Source: Aeromicrobium ginsengisoli
GTDB lineage: Bacteria; Actinomycetota; Actinomycetes; Propionibacteriales; Nocardioidaceae
Reading direction: 5' to 3'
Length of the DNA: 64,000 nt
Assembly: GCF_004134905.2 (NCBI RefSeq)
Contig: NZ_SDPQ02000001.1
Location: 1,293,764 to 1,357,763 of the forward strand
The first letter of the stretch is position 1; the number at the start of each line of letters is the position of its first letter. The position numbers were made by a program, and so were the translations under genes. Below the pieces are notes generated by a model. The model had not been told where the DNA came from. It ran no database searches and was given only the letters and a program-made list of their open reading frames with translations. Below, piece by piece: positions 27,951 to 36,807 of this stretch.

Positions 27951-29450
27951 TCAAGGACCGACAAGCCCCGCGGCCAGGGCGATCAACGCCTGGTCGCTGC
28001 CGGCTGGACCGACGAGGCAAGCGCCGGCCGGCAGCCCGGCGGCTGTCGTGACCGGGATGCTGACGGCAGGCAACCCGCCGATGCCGGCGATGCAGGTCAG
28101 CTGCATCGTGGCCTGGCGTACGGCGTCCAGCGCACCGGTGTCGTTGACCGGCGGGGCGACGGACGACGCCGAGGGCAGGAGCAGCACGCGATCGCCGAGC
28201 CGTTCGCGGATCTCGAGCCGGATGCGGGTCACGTCCTTCGCCGCCCGGGCCGCCTCGTCCGACGTGATCGACGACGCGCGCTCGAACCGAGAGCGTACGT
28301 CCGCTCCGAGCGTGTCCATCCGGTCGGCGAGCCACTCACCGTGGACCTGCCACGCCTCCCACGCCTGCAGCGTCTGGAACGCCGTGAGCCAGCCGGCCAT
28401 GTCGGGCCACTCGAACGGCGTACCGCCGAACTCACCGAGGGCAGCCGCGACGCCGGGCTCGGCCAGCGCCGTCAGCGTCTTCGCCACCACGACGTCACCC
28501 ACCGCAACGGTGTCCGGTGGCAGCACCATCGAGGCGACCCGCGCGAGCAGCGAGGAGTCACGGGTCAGCCAGCCCACCGCGTCGAACGTCGGTGCCAGCG
28601 GCAGCACGCCGCCGGTGGGCACGACGCCATGGGTCGTCCGGATGCCCCACAGCCCTTGGTATGCCGCCGGGACGCGGATCGACCCGCCGGTGTCGGTGCC
28701 CAGGCCGATCGACGCGTGCCCCATCGACACCGCCGAGGCCGAGCCCGACGACGACCCGCCGGAGATGCGATGCGGTGCCTTGGGGTTCGGCGGCGTCCCG
28801 TGGTGCGCATTGGTGCCGGCGAGGCTGTAGGCGAACTCGTCCGTACGCGCGATGCCCCGCACCGCGGCTCCGTTGACGAGCAGCTGCTGGACGACCCAGG
28901 CGTGCTCGGCCTCGGGCGTCGCGTGGTGCAGCCACTCCGGGTTGCCGGCACCGACGCGCTGGCCGGCGACGGCATACAGGTCCTTGACCGCGACCGTCTC
29001 ACCGTCCAGGGCACCCGACCCGGTCTTGGGCACCAACGGGTCACCGACGACCCGCCAGATGCGCGGGTCGAACGCCGGCGCGGCGACGCTGACGTGCGCG
29101 GCCGTGACGACCCAACGCTCGTCAATGCGGGCCCAGAGCTGCGTCTGCTGACCACGGCCGCCCGACACCAGCTCGGTGATCGCGACCACGAGGGCGTGCG
29201 ATGCGTCGATCGTCTGCACGTGGGTCTCCACGATCGTCCGCTTCGGCGCCCCGCCCCGCCCACCACGAAACGCGCTGATCCGGTCGTGCCCGACGAGCAG
29301 GCCCGCGGCATCGCCTCGGAGCGTCTCGTCGCCGGGAGCGAACAACCGGTCGAGGGCCTCGAGGTCGTTGGACATCAACGCGCGCTCGTACGCCCAGAAC
29401 GCGTCCATGACCCCGGTCGAAGTCATGTTCGCTCGCTGGCGCTCGCTCAT
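27951..29450 (-). CDS. HpxZ-HpxY-like fusion: AtzH/DUF3225 domain plus amidase
   Basis: A protein of 499 aa. Residues about 10-130 are an NTF2-like DUF3225 (AtzH/HpxZ) domain (MDAFWAYERALMSNDLEALD... LWARIDERWVVTAAHVS). Residues 135-499 are an amidase with Lys156, cis-Ser233 (ISGGSSSGS) and nucleophile Ser257 (TDTGGSIRVPAA). In Klebsiella, hpxY (AtzE-like amidase) and hpxZ (DUF3225) are separate genes tied to oxalurate use, so oxalurate is the likely substrate here; PucG upstream in the pathway makes oxalurate. The first eight codons (MSERQRAN) come from a truncated repeat; the Met at 29426 is an alternative start. Confidence 0.8.
   Translation of the reverse strand: MSERQRANMTSTGVMDAFWAYERALMSNDLEALDRLFAPGDETLRGDAAGLLVGHDRISAFRGGRGGAPKRTIVETHVQTIDASHALVVAITELVSGGRGQQTQLWARIDERWVVTAAHVSVAAPAFDPRIWRVVGDPLVPKTGSGALDGETVAVKDLYAVAGQRVGAGNPEWLHHATPEAEHAWVVQQLLVNGAAVRGIARTDEFAYSLAGTNAHHGTPPNPKAPHRISGGSSSGSASAVSMGHASIGLGTDTGGSIRVPAAYQGLWGIRTTHGVVPTGGVLPLAPTFDAVGWLTRDSSLLARVASMVLPPDTVAVGDVVVAKTLTALAEPGVAAALGEFGGTPFEWPDMAGWLTAFQTLQAWEAWQVHGEWLADRMDTLGADVRSRFERASSITSDEAARAAKDVTRIRLEIRERLGDRVLLLPSASSVAPPVNDTGALDAVRQATMQLTCIAGIGGLPAVSIPVTTAAGLPAGACLVGPAGSDQALIALAAGLVGP
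29427..29450 (-). repeat. Truncated micro-ORF cassette providing a start codon
   Basis: The 5' part of the MIRU-like cassette. Its ATG (29450-29448) overlaps the formamidase TGA exactly as in the complete copies, and codons 1-8 read MSERQRAN. The central MPxPPYR part and the end are missing, and the frame runs straight into the amidase fusion. Confidence 0.75.
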
Positions 29451-30529
29451 GCGAAGTCGCTCGTGCGGATGCGCGCGTGGACGCCCTTGACCAGGTCCAC
29501 GACCTGCGAGATGTCGAAGTCGGTCGCGGCGCTCAGATAGGCGTACGCGTGCCGCGGGTCCATGCCGAACCGGGCCTGGAGCAGCGCGATCGCCGCGCGT
29601 ACGCAGTTCTGCATCGCGACGTCGAGATCCTCGTCCATCCCGGTCGGCACGAGGAAGTCCGACGTCTCGACCATCGGTCCGACGAGCTCGCCGAACGAGG
29701 CCACGGCATCCTCGCGGGCGATCACGTCGAAGCCGAGTCGGACCCGCAGCGACGCCTCCATGGCGGTCAACGCGACCTCGCCATCGCCCTGCGCGAAATG
29801 CGGGTCGCCGACGTACGCCAAGGCACCGGCCACCTGCACAGGCAGGTAGAGCGTCGACCCGACGGTCAGCAGGTTGATGTCGATGTTGCCGCCGTGGGGC
29901 CCGGGCGGGACGGAGTGCGGCCGTACGTCGCCGGCCACCGCGACGCCCATGATCCCGAGGAACGGCTTCAGGTCGAACGCGACGACCTCGTCACTGCCCG
30001 GACGCAGCGGCAGCGTGCCGACGGCCCGGCCGTCACGTTCGGTGACCTCTGCGAAGACGCTGAAGACGTCGCCGTCGAGCGGATACTCCCCCGGCAGCGC
30101 TCCCCTGCCGTGACGGTTGGAGATCACCCCGTACGGCACCCGCGGGGTCGTCTCCAGCACGCGGATCGCCAGCAGGTCACCGACCTCGGCGCCGCGCACC
30201 TCGATCGGCCCGGTCGTCACGTGCGGTCCGTCGACGCCCCACGTGCGCGGGTGCTCCGATGCCGCGAGGGCGATCGCGTCGTCGAGCACCCCGTCGACGC
30301 CGTGAGCCCCGAAGTACGCCTTGGGGTCACGCCCCTGGTCCTCGAGGATGCCCTCGTGGCTGATCGTGTCGATCACGAGCTCAGCGCCCGGGTCGACCGA
30401 GATCACGGGCCGGTCGGCCGCGCACGGCAGTCGGCCCCACAGGACGTGGTCGGGCGTCGAGGGCAGATAGGTCGCGCCCTGAGGGACGCCGTCGCCGGTC
30501 TGGAGGATCACCGGCGTCAGCGTAGCCAC
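29447..30529 (-). CDS. Acetamidase/formamidase family protein
   Basis: A protein of 360 aa from a GTG. Family features: GPIEVRGAEVGDLLAIRVLE, the HSVPPGPHGGNIDINLL core, and VGDPHFAQGDGEVALTAMEA. Members hydrolyse small amides such as formamide or acetamide. Here it sits directly upstream of the HpxZ-HpxY-like fusion, overlapping it by ATGA, so a small amide of the purine pathway such as oxamate is a reasonable guess. An ORF extending to 30667 crosses the divergent gene and is not real. Confidence 0.82.
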   Translation of the reverse strand: MATLTPVILQTGDGVPQGATYLPSTPDHVLWGRLPCAADRPVISVDPGAELVIDTISHEGILEDQGRDPKAYFGAHGVDGVLDDAIALAASEHPRTWGVDGPHVTTGPIEVRGAEVGDLLAIRVLETTPRVPYGVISNRHGRGALPGEYPLDGDVFSVFAEVTERDGRAVGTLPLRPGSDEVVAFDLKPFLGIMGVAVAGDVRPHSVPPGPHGGNIDINLLTVGSTLYLPVQVAGALAYVGDPHFAQGDGEVALTAMEASLRVRLGFDVIAREDAVASFGELVGPMVETSDFLVPTGMDEDLDVAMQNCVRAAIALLQARFGMDPRHAYAYLSAATDFDISQVVDLVKGVHARIRTSDFA

Positions 30530-30584
30530 GCCATATTTCAGCCCTGTGACATCGCGGTGTGGACCCGGCCGCCATGATGTGGTG

Positions 30585-31283
30585 GTGATTCGACGCGTAG
30601 CCGCCTTCCCGCGCGATGGCTTCCACCTCGGCCTGATGCTGGCACTGACGTTCTCGACCGGGGTCATCGACGCCGTCGGCTACCTCGGCCTGGACAAGGT
30701 CTTCACCGGCAACATGACCGGCAATGTCGTGATCCTCGGCATGGCCCTCGTCGGCGGCAGTGGCCTGCCGGTGCTCGGCCCGTTGCTGGCCCTCGCCGGG
30801 TTCATGGCCGGCGCGGCGCTCGCCGGTCGCGTGCTCAAGCCCGCCGGACCCGGCTGGACCACACGGACGACCGTCCTGTTCGGCATCGTGACGCTCGTGA
30901 TGATCGCGACCGCCGCGGTGCTCCTCGCGATCGAGGACGACTTCGGGCGTCCCGTCGGCGTGACGATCACGACGGTGCTCGGCGCGGCGATGGGCATCCA
31001 GGCCGCGACCGCCCGGTTCATCGCGGTCAAGGACGTCACGACGGTCGTCGTCACCTCGACCATCACGGGACTCGCCGCAGACTCGGTGCTGGGCAGTGGC
31101 AAGGGGGGCGGCAGCGCCCGGCGGGCGTCAGCCGTGGTGCTGATCCTCGCCGGCGCGTTCGTCGGCGCGGCGCTGCTGAAGTGGCACCTCGGCGGCGGGT
31201 TGCTGCTCGCCGGCGCCATCACGGCCGTCGTCACGCTCCTCGGCGCGACCCACGCCCGCCACCACGTCGCAGCGGCCCGCTGA
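30585..31283 (+). CDS. DUF1275 (YoaK) family membrane protein
   Basis: About 232 aa with six predicted membrane helices. TFSTGVIDAVGYLGL and FTGNMTGNVVILGMAL are the family signature, and AAMGIQAATARFIAVKDVTTVVVTSTITGL repeats the T-G-N-x-T type motif in the second half. The role of the family is unknown. Several GTG codons (30546, 30579, 30582, 30585) could start it; I chose the last because the membrane part begins soon after. It is divergent from the formamidase gene. Confidence 0.8.
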   Translation: MIRRVAAFPRDGFHLGLMLALTFSTGVIDAVGYLGLDKVFTGNMTGNVVILGMALVGGSGLPVLGPLLALAGFMAGAALAGRVLKPAGPGWTTRTTVLFGIVTLVMIATAAVLLAIEDDFGRPVGVTITTVLGAAMGIQAATARFIAVKDVTTVVVTSTITGLAADSVLGSGKGGGSARRASAVVLILAGAFVGAALLKWHLGGGLLLAGAITAVVTLLGATHARHHVAAAR

Positions 31284-31300
31284 GCGGTGGCCTGGCCCGC

Positions 31301-32203
31301 TCAACCAGCGGGGGTGAGGAACTGACCGAGGCGGAAGAACTCCTCGACGCCGAGCTGCTCGCCGCGCGCCTGCGGCGAGATGCCGGCCGCGACGAGGGCT
31401 TCCTCGGCCGCCGGGCCCGACCCGGCGAGCTCTGACAATGCAGCGCGCATGGTCTTGCGGCGCTGGGCGAACGCGGCGTCGACGACCGCGAACGTACGCA
31501 GGCGTTGCGCCTCGTCGCCCGGCGGCTCGCGCCGCGTCCAGGCGACCAACGCCGACTCGACGTTGGGCATCGGCCAGAACACGTTGCGCCCGATCGACCC
31601 CGCGAGCCGCAGCTCGGCGTACCAGGCGGCCTTGACGCTCGGCACGCCGTACGTCTTGGACCCCGGCCCGGCTGCGAGGCGGTGCGCGACCTCGGCCTGC
31701 ACCATGACGAGGCCGGTCGAGATCGTCGGGAACCGTTCGAAGAACGTCAGCAGGACCGGGACCGACACGTTGTAGGGCAGGTTGGCCACGAGCGCCGTGG
31801 GCGTCGGCCCCGGCAGCTCCGTGACCTGCATCGCGTCAGCCGTGACGAGATTGAAGTGCGCCGCCTGGTCGGGGGCGTACTCGGCGATCGTCGAGGGCAG
31901 CTGCGCCGCGAGCACCTCGTCGAGCTCGACCGCCGTGACGTGCGACGCCACCTCGAGCAGCCCGAGTGTCAGCGAGCCGAGGCCGGGACCGATCTCGACG
32001 ACGACGTCATCGACGCCGATCCCGGACGTGCGCACGATGCGCCGCACGGTGTTGGCGTCGATGACGAAGTTCTGCCCGCGTTGCTTGGTCGGGCGGATGC
32101 CGCAGGACTCGGCCAGGCGTCGGACGTCAGCCGGCCCGAGCAGCCTGCCGGGTCTCGGGGGGGTCGAGCTCGTCAGTTGAACCTCGCCCCGGCACAGCCC
32201 CAC
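31301..32203 (-). CDS. rsmA: 16S rRNA dimethyladenosine transferase
   Basis: About 300 aa. It dimethylates two adjacent adenines in 16S rRNA helix 45. Motifs: [34 protein letters not shown], and [12 protein letters not shown] (NLPY catalytic motif). The start is uncertain: no ATG fits. A GTG at 32203 overlaps the rpfB end by 31 bases, while a CTG at 32176, inside a CTGA overlap with the rpfB stop and preceded by GGGGCGAGG, would give a more typical N-terminus. Confidence 0.93.
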   Translation of the reverse strand: MGLCRGEVQLTSSTPPRPGRLLGPADVRRLAESCGIRPTKQRGQNFVIDANTVRRIVRTSGIGVDDVVVEIGPGLGSLTLGLLEVASHVTAVELDEVLAAQLPSTIAEYAPDQAAHFNLVTADAMQVTELPGPTPTALVANLPYNVSVPVLLTFFERFPTISTGLVMVQAEVAHRLAAGPGSKTYGVPSVKAAWYAELRLAGSIGRNVFWPMPNVESALVAWTRREPPGDEAQRLRTFAVVDAAFAQRRKTMRAALSELAGSGPAAEEALVAAGISPQARGEQLGVEEFFRLGQFLTPAG

Positions 32204-33339
32204 TGGCCCCAGCCGGACCGGGCCTGCAGGATCTCGGCGCGCTTGATCTGCTCCTCGCGACTGGCGTCGCTCGGCAGACCGGAACCGCCGACGCTGCGCC
32301 ACGTCGCGAGACTGAACTGCAGCCCGCCGTAGTAGCCGTTGCCGGTGTTGATCGACCAGTTGCCGCCGGACTCGCACTGGGCGATCTTGTCCCAGACGCT
32401 GTCGGACGGCGTCGTGCTGGTGCCCTTCTCGACGATCTGCGGACGCGGCTCGGACAGCGACCGCGAGACCAGGACGATGCGCTCACGCAGCTTGCCGTCG
32501 GCATAGATCAGCGTGACGCGCTCGCGGGCCTTGCCCTTCTTGCCGGGCTGGATGACGTTGGTGTCGCCGACCGAGGACTCGGGGTCCTCGCGGACCGTGG
32601 TCTTGAAGTTGACGGGGACGGTCTCGGTCTTGGTGACCTTCTTGATGCGCACGACGCGAAGCTGCGCATCGGGCTTGACGAATGCGTCCCTGCCGGGCTT
32701 GACCTCGTCGTCGGAGTCCAGGGTGATGTCGGCCTTCTTGAGGATGCCGGCGACGGTCGGCTCGTTGGAGGTGACGGTCCGCTTCTTGTGGTCGGCGATG
32801 ACCGTGAGCGACTTGGAGCTGCTCACCACGAGCTGCGCGCCCTTGCGGGGAATGACGCTCGAGGTCTTCGCCGAGAGGTAGGACCCCGACTTCGGCTCGA
32901 CGCCGAGAGTGTCGAACGCGTCGCCCACCGTGCGGTCGTAGACCGTGTGCTCGGTGACGGTGCCGTCGACCGCGAGGGTCACGGGCTTGGCGTACGAGAC
33001 GGTGATCTTGTCGCCGTCGGAGATCGCGTCCGAGGTCGGCTTGCTCAGCCGGTCGGCGGGACGCAGCGTGATGTTCTTGGACTTGAGCACGTCGCCGACG
33101 TTGTCGCTGAATGTACGGATCGTGTTGCTCTTGCCGTCGACGGTCAGGGTGACCGTGTGGCTCAGAGCGCCGTAGGCGGCGGTGCCTCCCGCGACGACGA
33201 GGACAATCGCGAGGTTGAGGGCGATGAGGGGAAATGACTTGCGATGACGACGCTTTCCGTGGGTGGACGTGCGTCGGGCGGTTGAGTCTGGCTGCACAGA
33301 ATTCCTTGACAGTCGGTGACGGGGCCGACTTTCAACCAT
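32173..33339 (-). CDS. rpfB: Resuscitation-promoting factor RpfB
   Basis: A protein of 388 aa. After a basic cytoplasmic stretch and one membrane anchor ([20 protein letters not shown], about 60-79) come three DUF348 repeats ([20 protein letters not shown] is the first), a G5 domain ([19 protein letters not shown]) and a C-terminal lysozyme-like Rpf domain ([20 protein letters not shown], catalytic Glu in the CESGGN motif). It cleaves peptidoglycan during resuscitation from dormancy. The ATG at 33339 has a GGGG purine run upstream. Rpf-type promoter control is not evident. Confidence 0.95.
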   Translation of the reverse strand: MVESRPRHRLSRNSVQPDSTARRTSTHGKRRHRKSFPLIALNLAIVLVVAGGTAAYGALSHTVTLTVDGKSNTIRTFSDNVGDVLKSKNITLRPADRLSKPTSDAISDGDKITVSYAKPVTLAVDGTVTEHTVYDRTVGDAFDTLGVEPKSGSYLSAKTSSVIPRKGAQLVVSSSKSLTVIADHKKRTVTSNEPTVAGILKKADITLDSDDEVKPGRDAFVKPDAQLRVVRIKKVTKTETVPVNFKTTVREDPESSVGDTNVIQPGKKGKARERVTLIYADGKLRERIVLVSRSLSEPRPQIVEKGTSTTPSDSVWDKIAQCESGGNWSINTGNGYYGGLQFSLATWRSVGGSGLPSDASREEQIKRAEILQARSGWGQWGCAGARFN

Positions 33340-33358
33340 ACGGATGCCCCTTCCTGGG

Positions 33359-34228
33359 TCAAATTCTGTGAGGCCAGTCACCACCGAATGCAGAAACCGT
33401 GTTCGCATCGATGTTCCGACACATTTCCTCGACCGTTTTGCCTGCAATTCCAGCCATGAACCGAACCGTGAGCGGAATCAGGAACGAGGCGTTCGGGCTT
33501 CCGCGATGCGGTGTCGGTGTGAGGAAAGGCGCATCGGTCTCGACAAGGATACGGTCCGGCGGCGTGATACGAAGCGCTTCGCGCAGGTTCTCAGCGTTCT
33601 TGAAGGTCACGGTGCCGGCGAACGAGAGGTAGGCCCCGCGGTCGAGGCACTCCCGCGCGAACGCCGCATCGCCGGAGAAGCAGTGCATCACGGTACGTTC
33701 TGGCGTGCCCTCGTCGTCGAGCACCTTGAGCACGTCGTCGTGGGCGTCGCGGTCGTGGATCACCAGCGTCTTGTCGTGCCGCTTGGCCATGCGGATGTGC
33801 TCGCGGAACGACACGTGCTGCGCCTCGCGGCCGCTCTCGCCGGTCCGGAAGTAGTCGAGCCCGGTCTCCCCGACGGCCCGCACGTGCGGCGACTGCGCCA
33901 GCGCGTTGATCTCGGCGAGCGCGTCGTCGAGGTCACCCTGCTCGGCGTGCTTGGGCGCCTCGTTGGGATGCAGCGCGACTGCGGCAACCACCGAGTCGTA
34001 CGCCGTGGCGGTCTCGACCGCCCAGCGTGAGCCCTCGAGGTCGCAGCCCACCTGGACGATGCGGGTCACCCCGACGGCGGCCGCCCGGTCGAGCGCCTCG
34101 TCGACCGGGATCAGCAGCCCCCCCTCGACCCCTTTGGCGTACGCCCGGTGGTCGAGGTGACAGTGGTTGTCGACGACCGGCGACGGCAGCGGCTCCGGAG
34201 CCTCGGGCCAGCCCTCGGTGACCGTCAC
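33359..34228 (-). CDS. tatD: TatD family DNase/metal-dependent hydrolase
   Basis: A protein of 289 aa. TIM-barrel hydrolase with metal ligands in VVDNHCHLDH, GETGLDYFR, VIHDRDAHDD and VETDAPFL. Members show 3'-5' exonuclease activity on DNA. The GTG start overlaps the metG stop by four bases. The order metG-tatD-rpfB-rsmA is a standard actinobacterial block. Confidence 0.94.
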   Translation of the reverse strand: MTVTEGWPEAPEPLPSPVVDNHCHLDHRAYAKGVEGGLLIPVDEALDRAAAVGVTRIVQVGCDLEGSRWAVETATAYDSVVAAVALHPNEAPKHAEQGDLDDALAEINALAQSPHVRAVGETGLDYFRTGESGREAQHVSFREHIRMAKRHDKTLVIHDRDAHDDVLKVLDDEGTPERTVMHCFSGDAAFARECLDRGAYLSFAGTVTFKNAENLREALRITPPDRILVETDAPFLTPTPHRGSPNASFLIPLTVRFMAGIAGKTVEEMCRNIDANTVSAFGGDWPHRI

Positions 34229-35805
34229 TCGGCCGCGGCCTCGATGCGGGGGAACAGCGACGCCGGCTTGGTGATCGTCGCTCCGACGGGCAGCTGGCTC
34301 CACGCGGCGACCGCGTCGATCCGCTGGTCGGCCAGCGCGCCCAAGGTCGGCTCCGCACCGAGCGAGTCCCACAGCACCGCCGATGCCTTGGGCATCACGG
34401 GGTTGAGCAGCACCGCGAGAACCCTCAGGCCCTCGGCGGCGGTCGCCAGGATCGTCGCGAGCCGGTCGCCGGCTGACTCGTCCTTGGCGACCTGCCACGG
34501 CGCCTGCTCGGTGAGGTAGCCGTTGAGCTCGTCGACGATCTGCCAGACCGCGGACAACGCGTCCTGCGGCGCCACGGCCTCGATCGCGGCGTCCGCCTCG
34601 GCGACGGCCTCGGCGACGAGGTCGATGACCTTCTGCTCAGCAGCGGTCGTCTCGCCGGCTGCCGGCAGCAACCCGTCGAAGTACTTGCCGATCATCGCCG
34701 CCACCCGGGAGGCGAGGTTGCCGAACCCATTGGCGAGCTCTGCGTGATAGCGGGCGTGCATGTCCTCCCACGAGATCGACCCGTCGCTGCCGAACGTCAG
34801 AGCCCGCGCGAAGTAGTAGCGGTAGGCGTCGGAGCCGAACGTGTCGACGATCTCGTCGGGGCGGATGCCGTTGGCCTTGGACTTGGACATCTTCTGCCCG
34901 CCGACGAGGATCCAGCCGTGCGCGAACACCTGGTGCGGCACGGGCTGCCCGGCGGCCATCAGCATCGCCGGCCAGATCACGGCGTGGAACCGGGCGATGT
35001 CCTTGCCGACAATGTGGATGTTGGCGGGCCACAGCTCCTTGAAGCGTTCGTCGTCGACGCCGTAGCCCGCGGCCGTCACATAGTTGAGCAGCGCCTCGAT
35101 CCACACGTACATGACGTGCTTGTCGTCCCACGGCACCTGGATGCCCCAGTCGAACGTCGACCGCGAGATCGACAGGTCGCGCAGCCCGCGCGAGACGAAC
35201 GAGATGAGCTCGTTGCGCACCGACTCGGGCTGGATGAAGTCGGGGTTGGCGTCGTAGAAGTCGAGCAGCTTCTGCTGGTAGTCGCTCAGCCGGAAGAAGT
35301 AGTTCTCCTCCGTCATGTGCTCGACCCGGCTGCCGTCGAGCTTGGAGACCTTGAAGCCCTCGTCGTCGCCCTCGCCGTCGGCCACGTCGTCGTCACCGAC
35401 GAACTCCTCGGCGCCCACGCTGTAGTAGCCGCTGAACGAGCCTTTGTAGACCGCGTCGCGCTCGTAGAGCGCCTGCCAGAACGCCTTGGACCCGTCGATG
35501 TGCCGCTGCTCCGTCGTGCGGATGTAGTCGTCGTTGGCGATGTCGATCGTCTCGAGGAGCGGCTTCCACTCCTCCTCGACGAGCTTGTCGACCCAGTCCT
35601 GCGGGGACACGCCGTTCTGGTCGGCCTTGCGGAGGACCTTCTGGCCGTGCTCGTCGGTGCCCGTCAGGTACCAGACGCTCTCGCCGCGCTGCCGGTGCCA
35701 GCGCGTGATGATGTCACCCATGACCGTCGTGTAGCCGTGCCCGATGTGGGGCGCGTCGTTGACGTAGTAGATCGGCGTGGTGACGTAGAACGTGGAATCT
35801 GACAC
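34225..35805 (-). CDS. metG: Methionyl-tRNA synthetase
   Basis: A protein of 526 aa, class I synthetase. The HIGH motif is APHIGHGYT near residue 18 and the KMSKS motif is GGQKMSKSKANG near 306. It attaches methionine to initiator and elongator tRNA-Met. It has no C-terminal EMAP-like tRNA-binding domain, as in mycobacterial MetG, and no Cys zinc knuckle is seen. Confidence 0.97.
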   Translation of the reverse strand: MSDSTFYVTTPIYYVNDAPHIGHGYTTVMGDIITRWHRQRGESVWYLTGTDEHGQKVLRKADQNGVSPQDWVDKLVEEEWKPLLETIDIANDDYIRTTEQRHIDGSKAFWQALYERDAVYKGSFSGYYSVGAEEFVGDDDVADGEGDDEGFKVSKLDGSRVEHMTEENYFFRLSDYQQKLLDFYDANPDFIQPESVRNELISFVSRGLRDLSISRSTFDWGIQVPWDDKHVMYVWIEALLNYVTAAGYGVDDERFKELWPANIHIVGKDIARFHAVIWPAMLMAAGQPVPHQVFAHGWILVGGQKMSKSKANGIRPDEIVDTFGSDAYRYYFARALTFGSDGSISWEDMHARYHAELANGFGNLASRVAAMIGKYFDGLLPAAGETTAAEQKVIDLVAEAVAEADAAIEAVAPQDALSAVWQIVDELNGYLTEQAPWQVAKDESAGDRLATILATAAEGLRVLAVLLNPVMPKASAVLWDSLGAEPTLGALADQRIDAVAAWSQLPVGATITKPASLFPRIEAAAE

Positions 35806-35837
35806 GCCCTCAATCCTAGGGCGTGGCCTCCGGTGCC

Positions 35838-36665
35838 CTACGAGTGCGCAGCGTCGTAGACGTCCTTCTTGCGTACGCCCGTCTCGCCCGCGACCTGCTC
35901 GATCGCATCCTTGCGGCTGAGCCCTTCGGCCTGGCGGGCGGCGACGAGCTCCCGCAGGTCTCCCGGCCCGTACGTCCGGGTGTCCGGAGCGGCCCCGCCG
36001 ACGACGATCGTCACCTCGCCGCGCACACCCTGCTCCTGGCCGGCCGCCCAGTCGACGAGCTCGGTGAGGGTGCCACGGGCCACCTCCTCGTACGTCTTGG
36101 TGAGCTCACGGCACACCGCGGCCGACCGGTCGGCGCCGAGCACCTCGGCCATCGCCCGCAGCGACGCCTCGGTGCGGTGCGGCGACTCGAAGAACACCAT
36201 CGTGCGGCGCTCGGTGAGCAGCTCGGTCAGCGCGCGCGTACGTTCGCCGGCCTTGCGGGGCAGGAACCCCTCGAAGCAGAACCGGTCGACCGGCAGCCCC
36301 GACACCGCGAGCGCGGTCAGCACCGCCGAGGGGCCGGGGATCGCCGTCACCGCGACATCGGCGGCGATCGCCGCGACGACCAGCCGGTAGCCGGGATCGG
36401 ACACGCTCGGCATACCCGCATCGGTCACGAGGACCACGGTCGAGCCGTCTGCCAGCAGCGCGGCGAGCTCAGGGGTGCGGCGCTCCTCGTTGCCCTCGAA
36501 GTAGGACACGATCCGCCCGCCGATCTCCACACCGAGCTCCGACGCGAGTCGTTTGAGGCGGCGGGTGTCCTCCGCGGCCACGACGTCGGCCGTCGCCAGT
36601 GCCTCGCCGAGCCGGCCGCTGGCGTCGGCGACCTGGCCGATCGGGGTCGCCGCGAGGATGAGCAT
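35838..36665 (-). CDS. rsmI: 16S rRNA (cytidine1402-2'-O)-methyltransferase
   Basis: A protein of 275 aa, tetrapyrrole-methylase fold. N-terminal ILAATPIGQVADASGRL, VVAAEDTRRLKRL, and VTDAGMPSVSDPGYRLV, then GPSAVLTALAVSGLP, are the RsmI signature. It 2'-O-methylates C1402 in the decoding centre. It is divergent from nothing: upstream on the same strand lies the DUF559-type gene, with a family B palindrome block in the 142-base gap. Confidence 0.95.
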   Translation of the reverse strand: MLILAATPIGQVADASGRLGEALATADVVAAEDTRRLKRLASELGVEIGGRIVSYFEGNEERRTPELAALLADGSTVVLVTDAGMPSVSDPGYRLVVAAIAADVAVTAIPGPSAVLTALAVSGLPVDRFCFEGFLPRKAGERTRALTELLTERRTMVFFESPHRTEASLRAMAEVLGADRSAAVCRELTKTYEEVARGTLTELVDWAAGQEQGVRGEVTIVVGGAAPDTRTYGPGDLRELVAARQAEGLSRKDAIEQVAGETGVRKKDVYDAAHS

Positions 36666-36684
36666 GCGGCCAGCATGTCAGGTT

Positions 36685-36786
36685 CCCTCGGGCGGTGGAT
36701 TCGCCACACATAGGCGGCACCGCCATTTCGTCGGTGGCGATTCCACCTATTGCGGGCTCATACGGTGGAAGATCCACCGCCGAGGG
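36685..36786. repeat. Family B palindrome block, copy 1
   Basis: Outer arms CCCTCGGGCGGTGGAT and ATCCACCGCCGAGGG enclose further GGTGG/CCACC pairs, including GGTGGCGATTCCACC. The spacer GCGGGCTCATACGGTGGA is shared with copy 2. The block lies between the DUF559-type gene and rsmI. Confidence 0.85.
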
Positions 36787-36807
36787 GGACGTTGACGCGA
36801 CGAGGTC

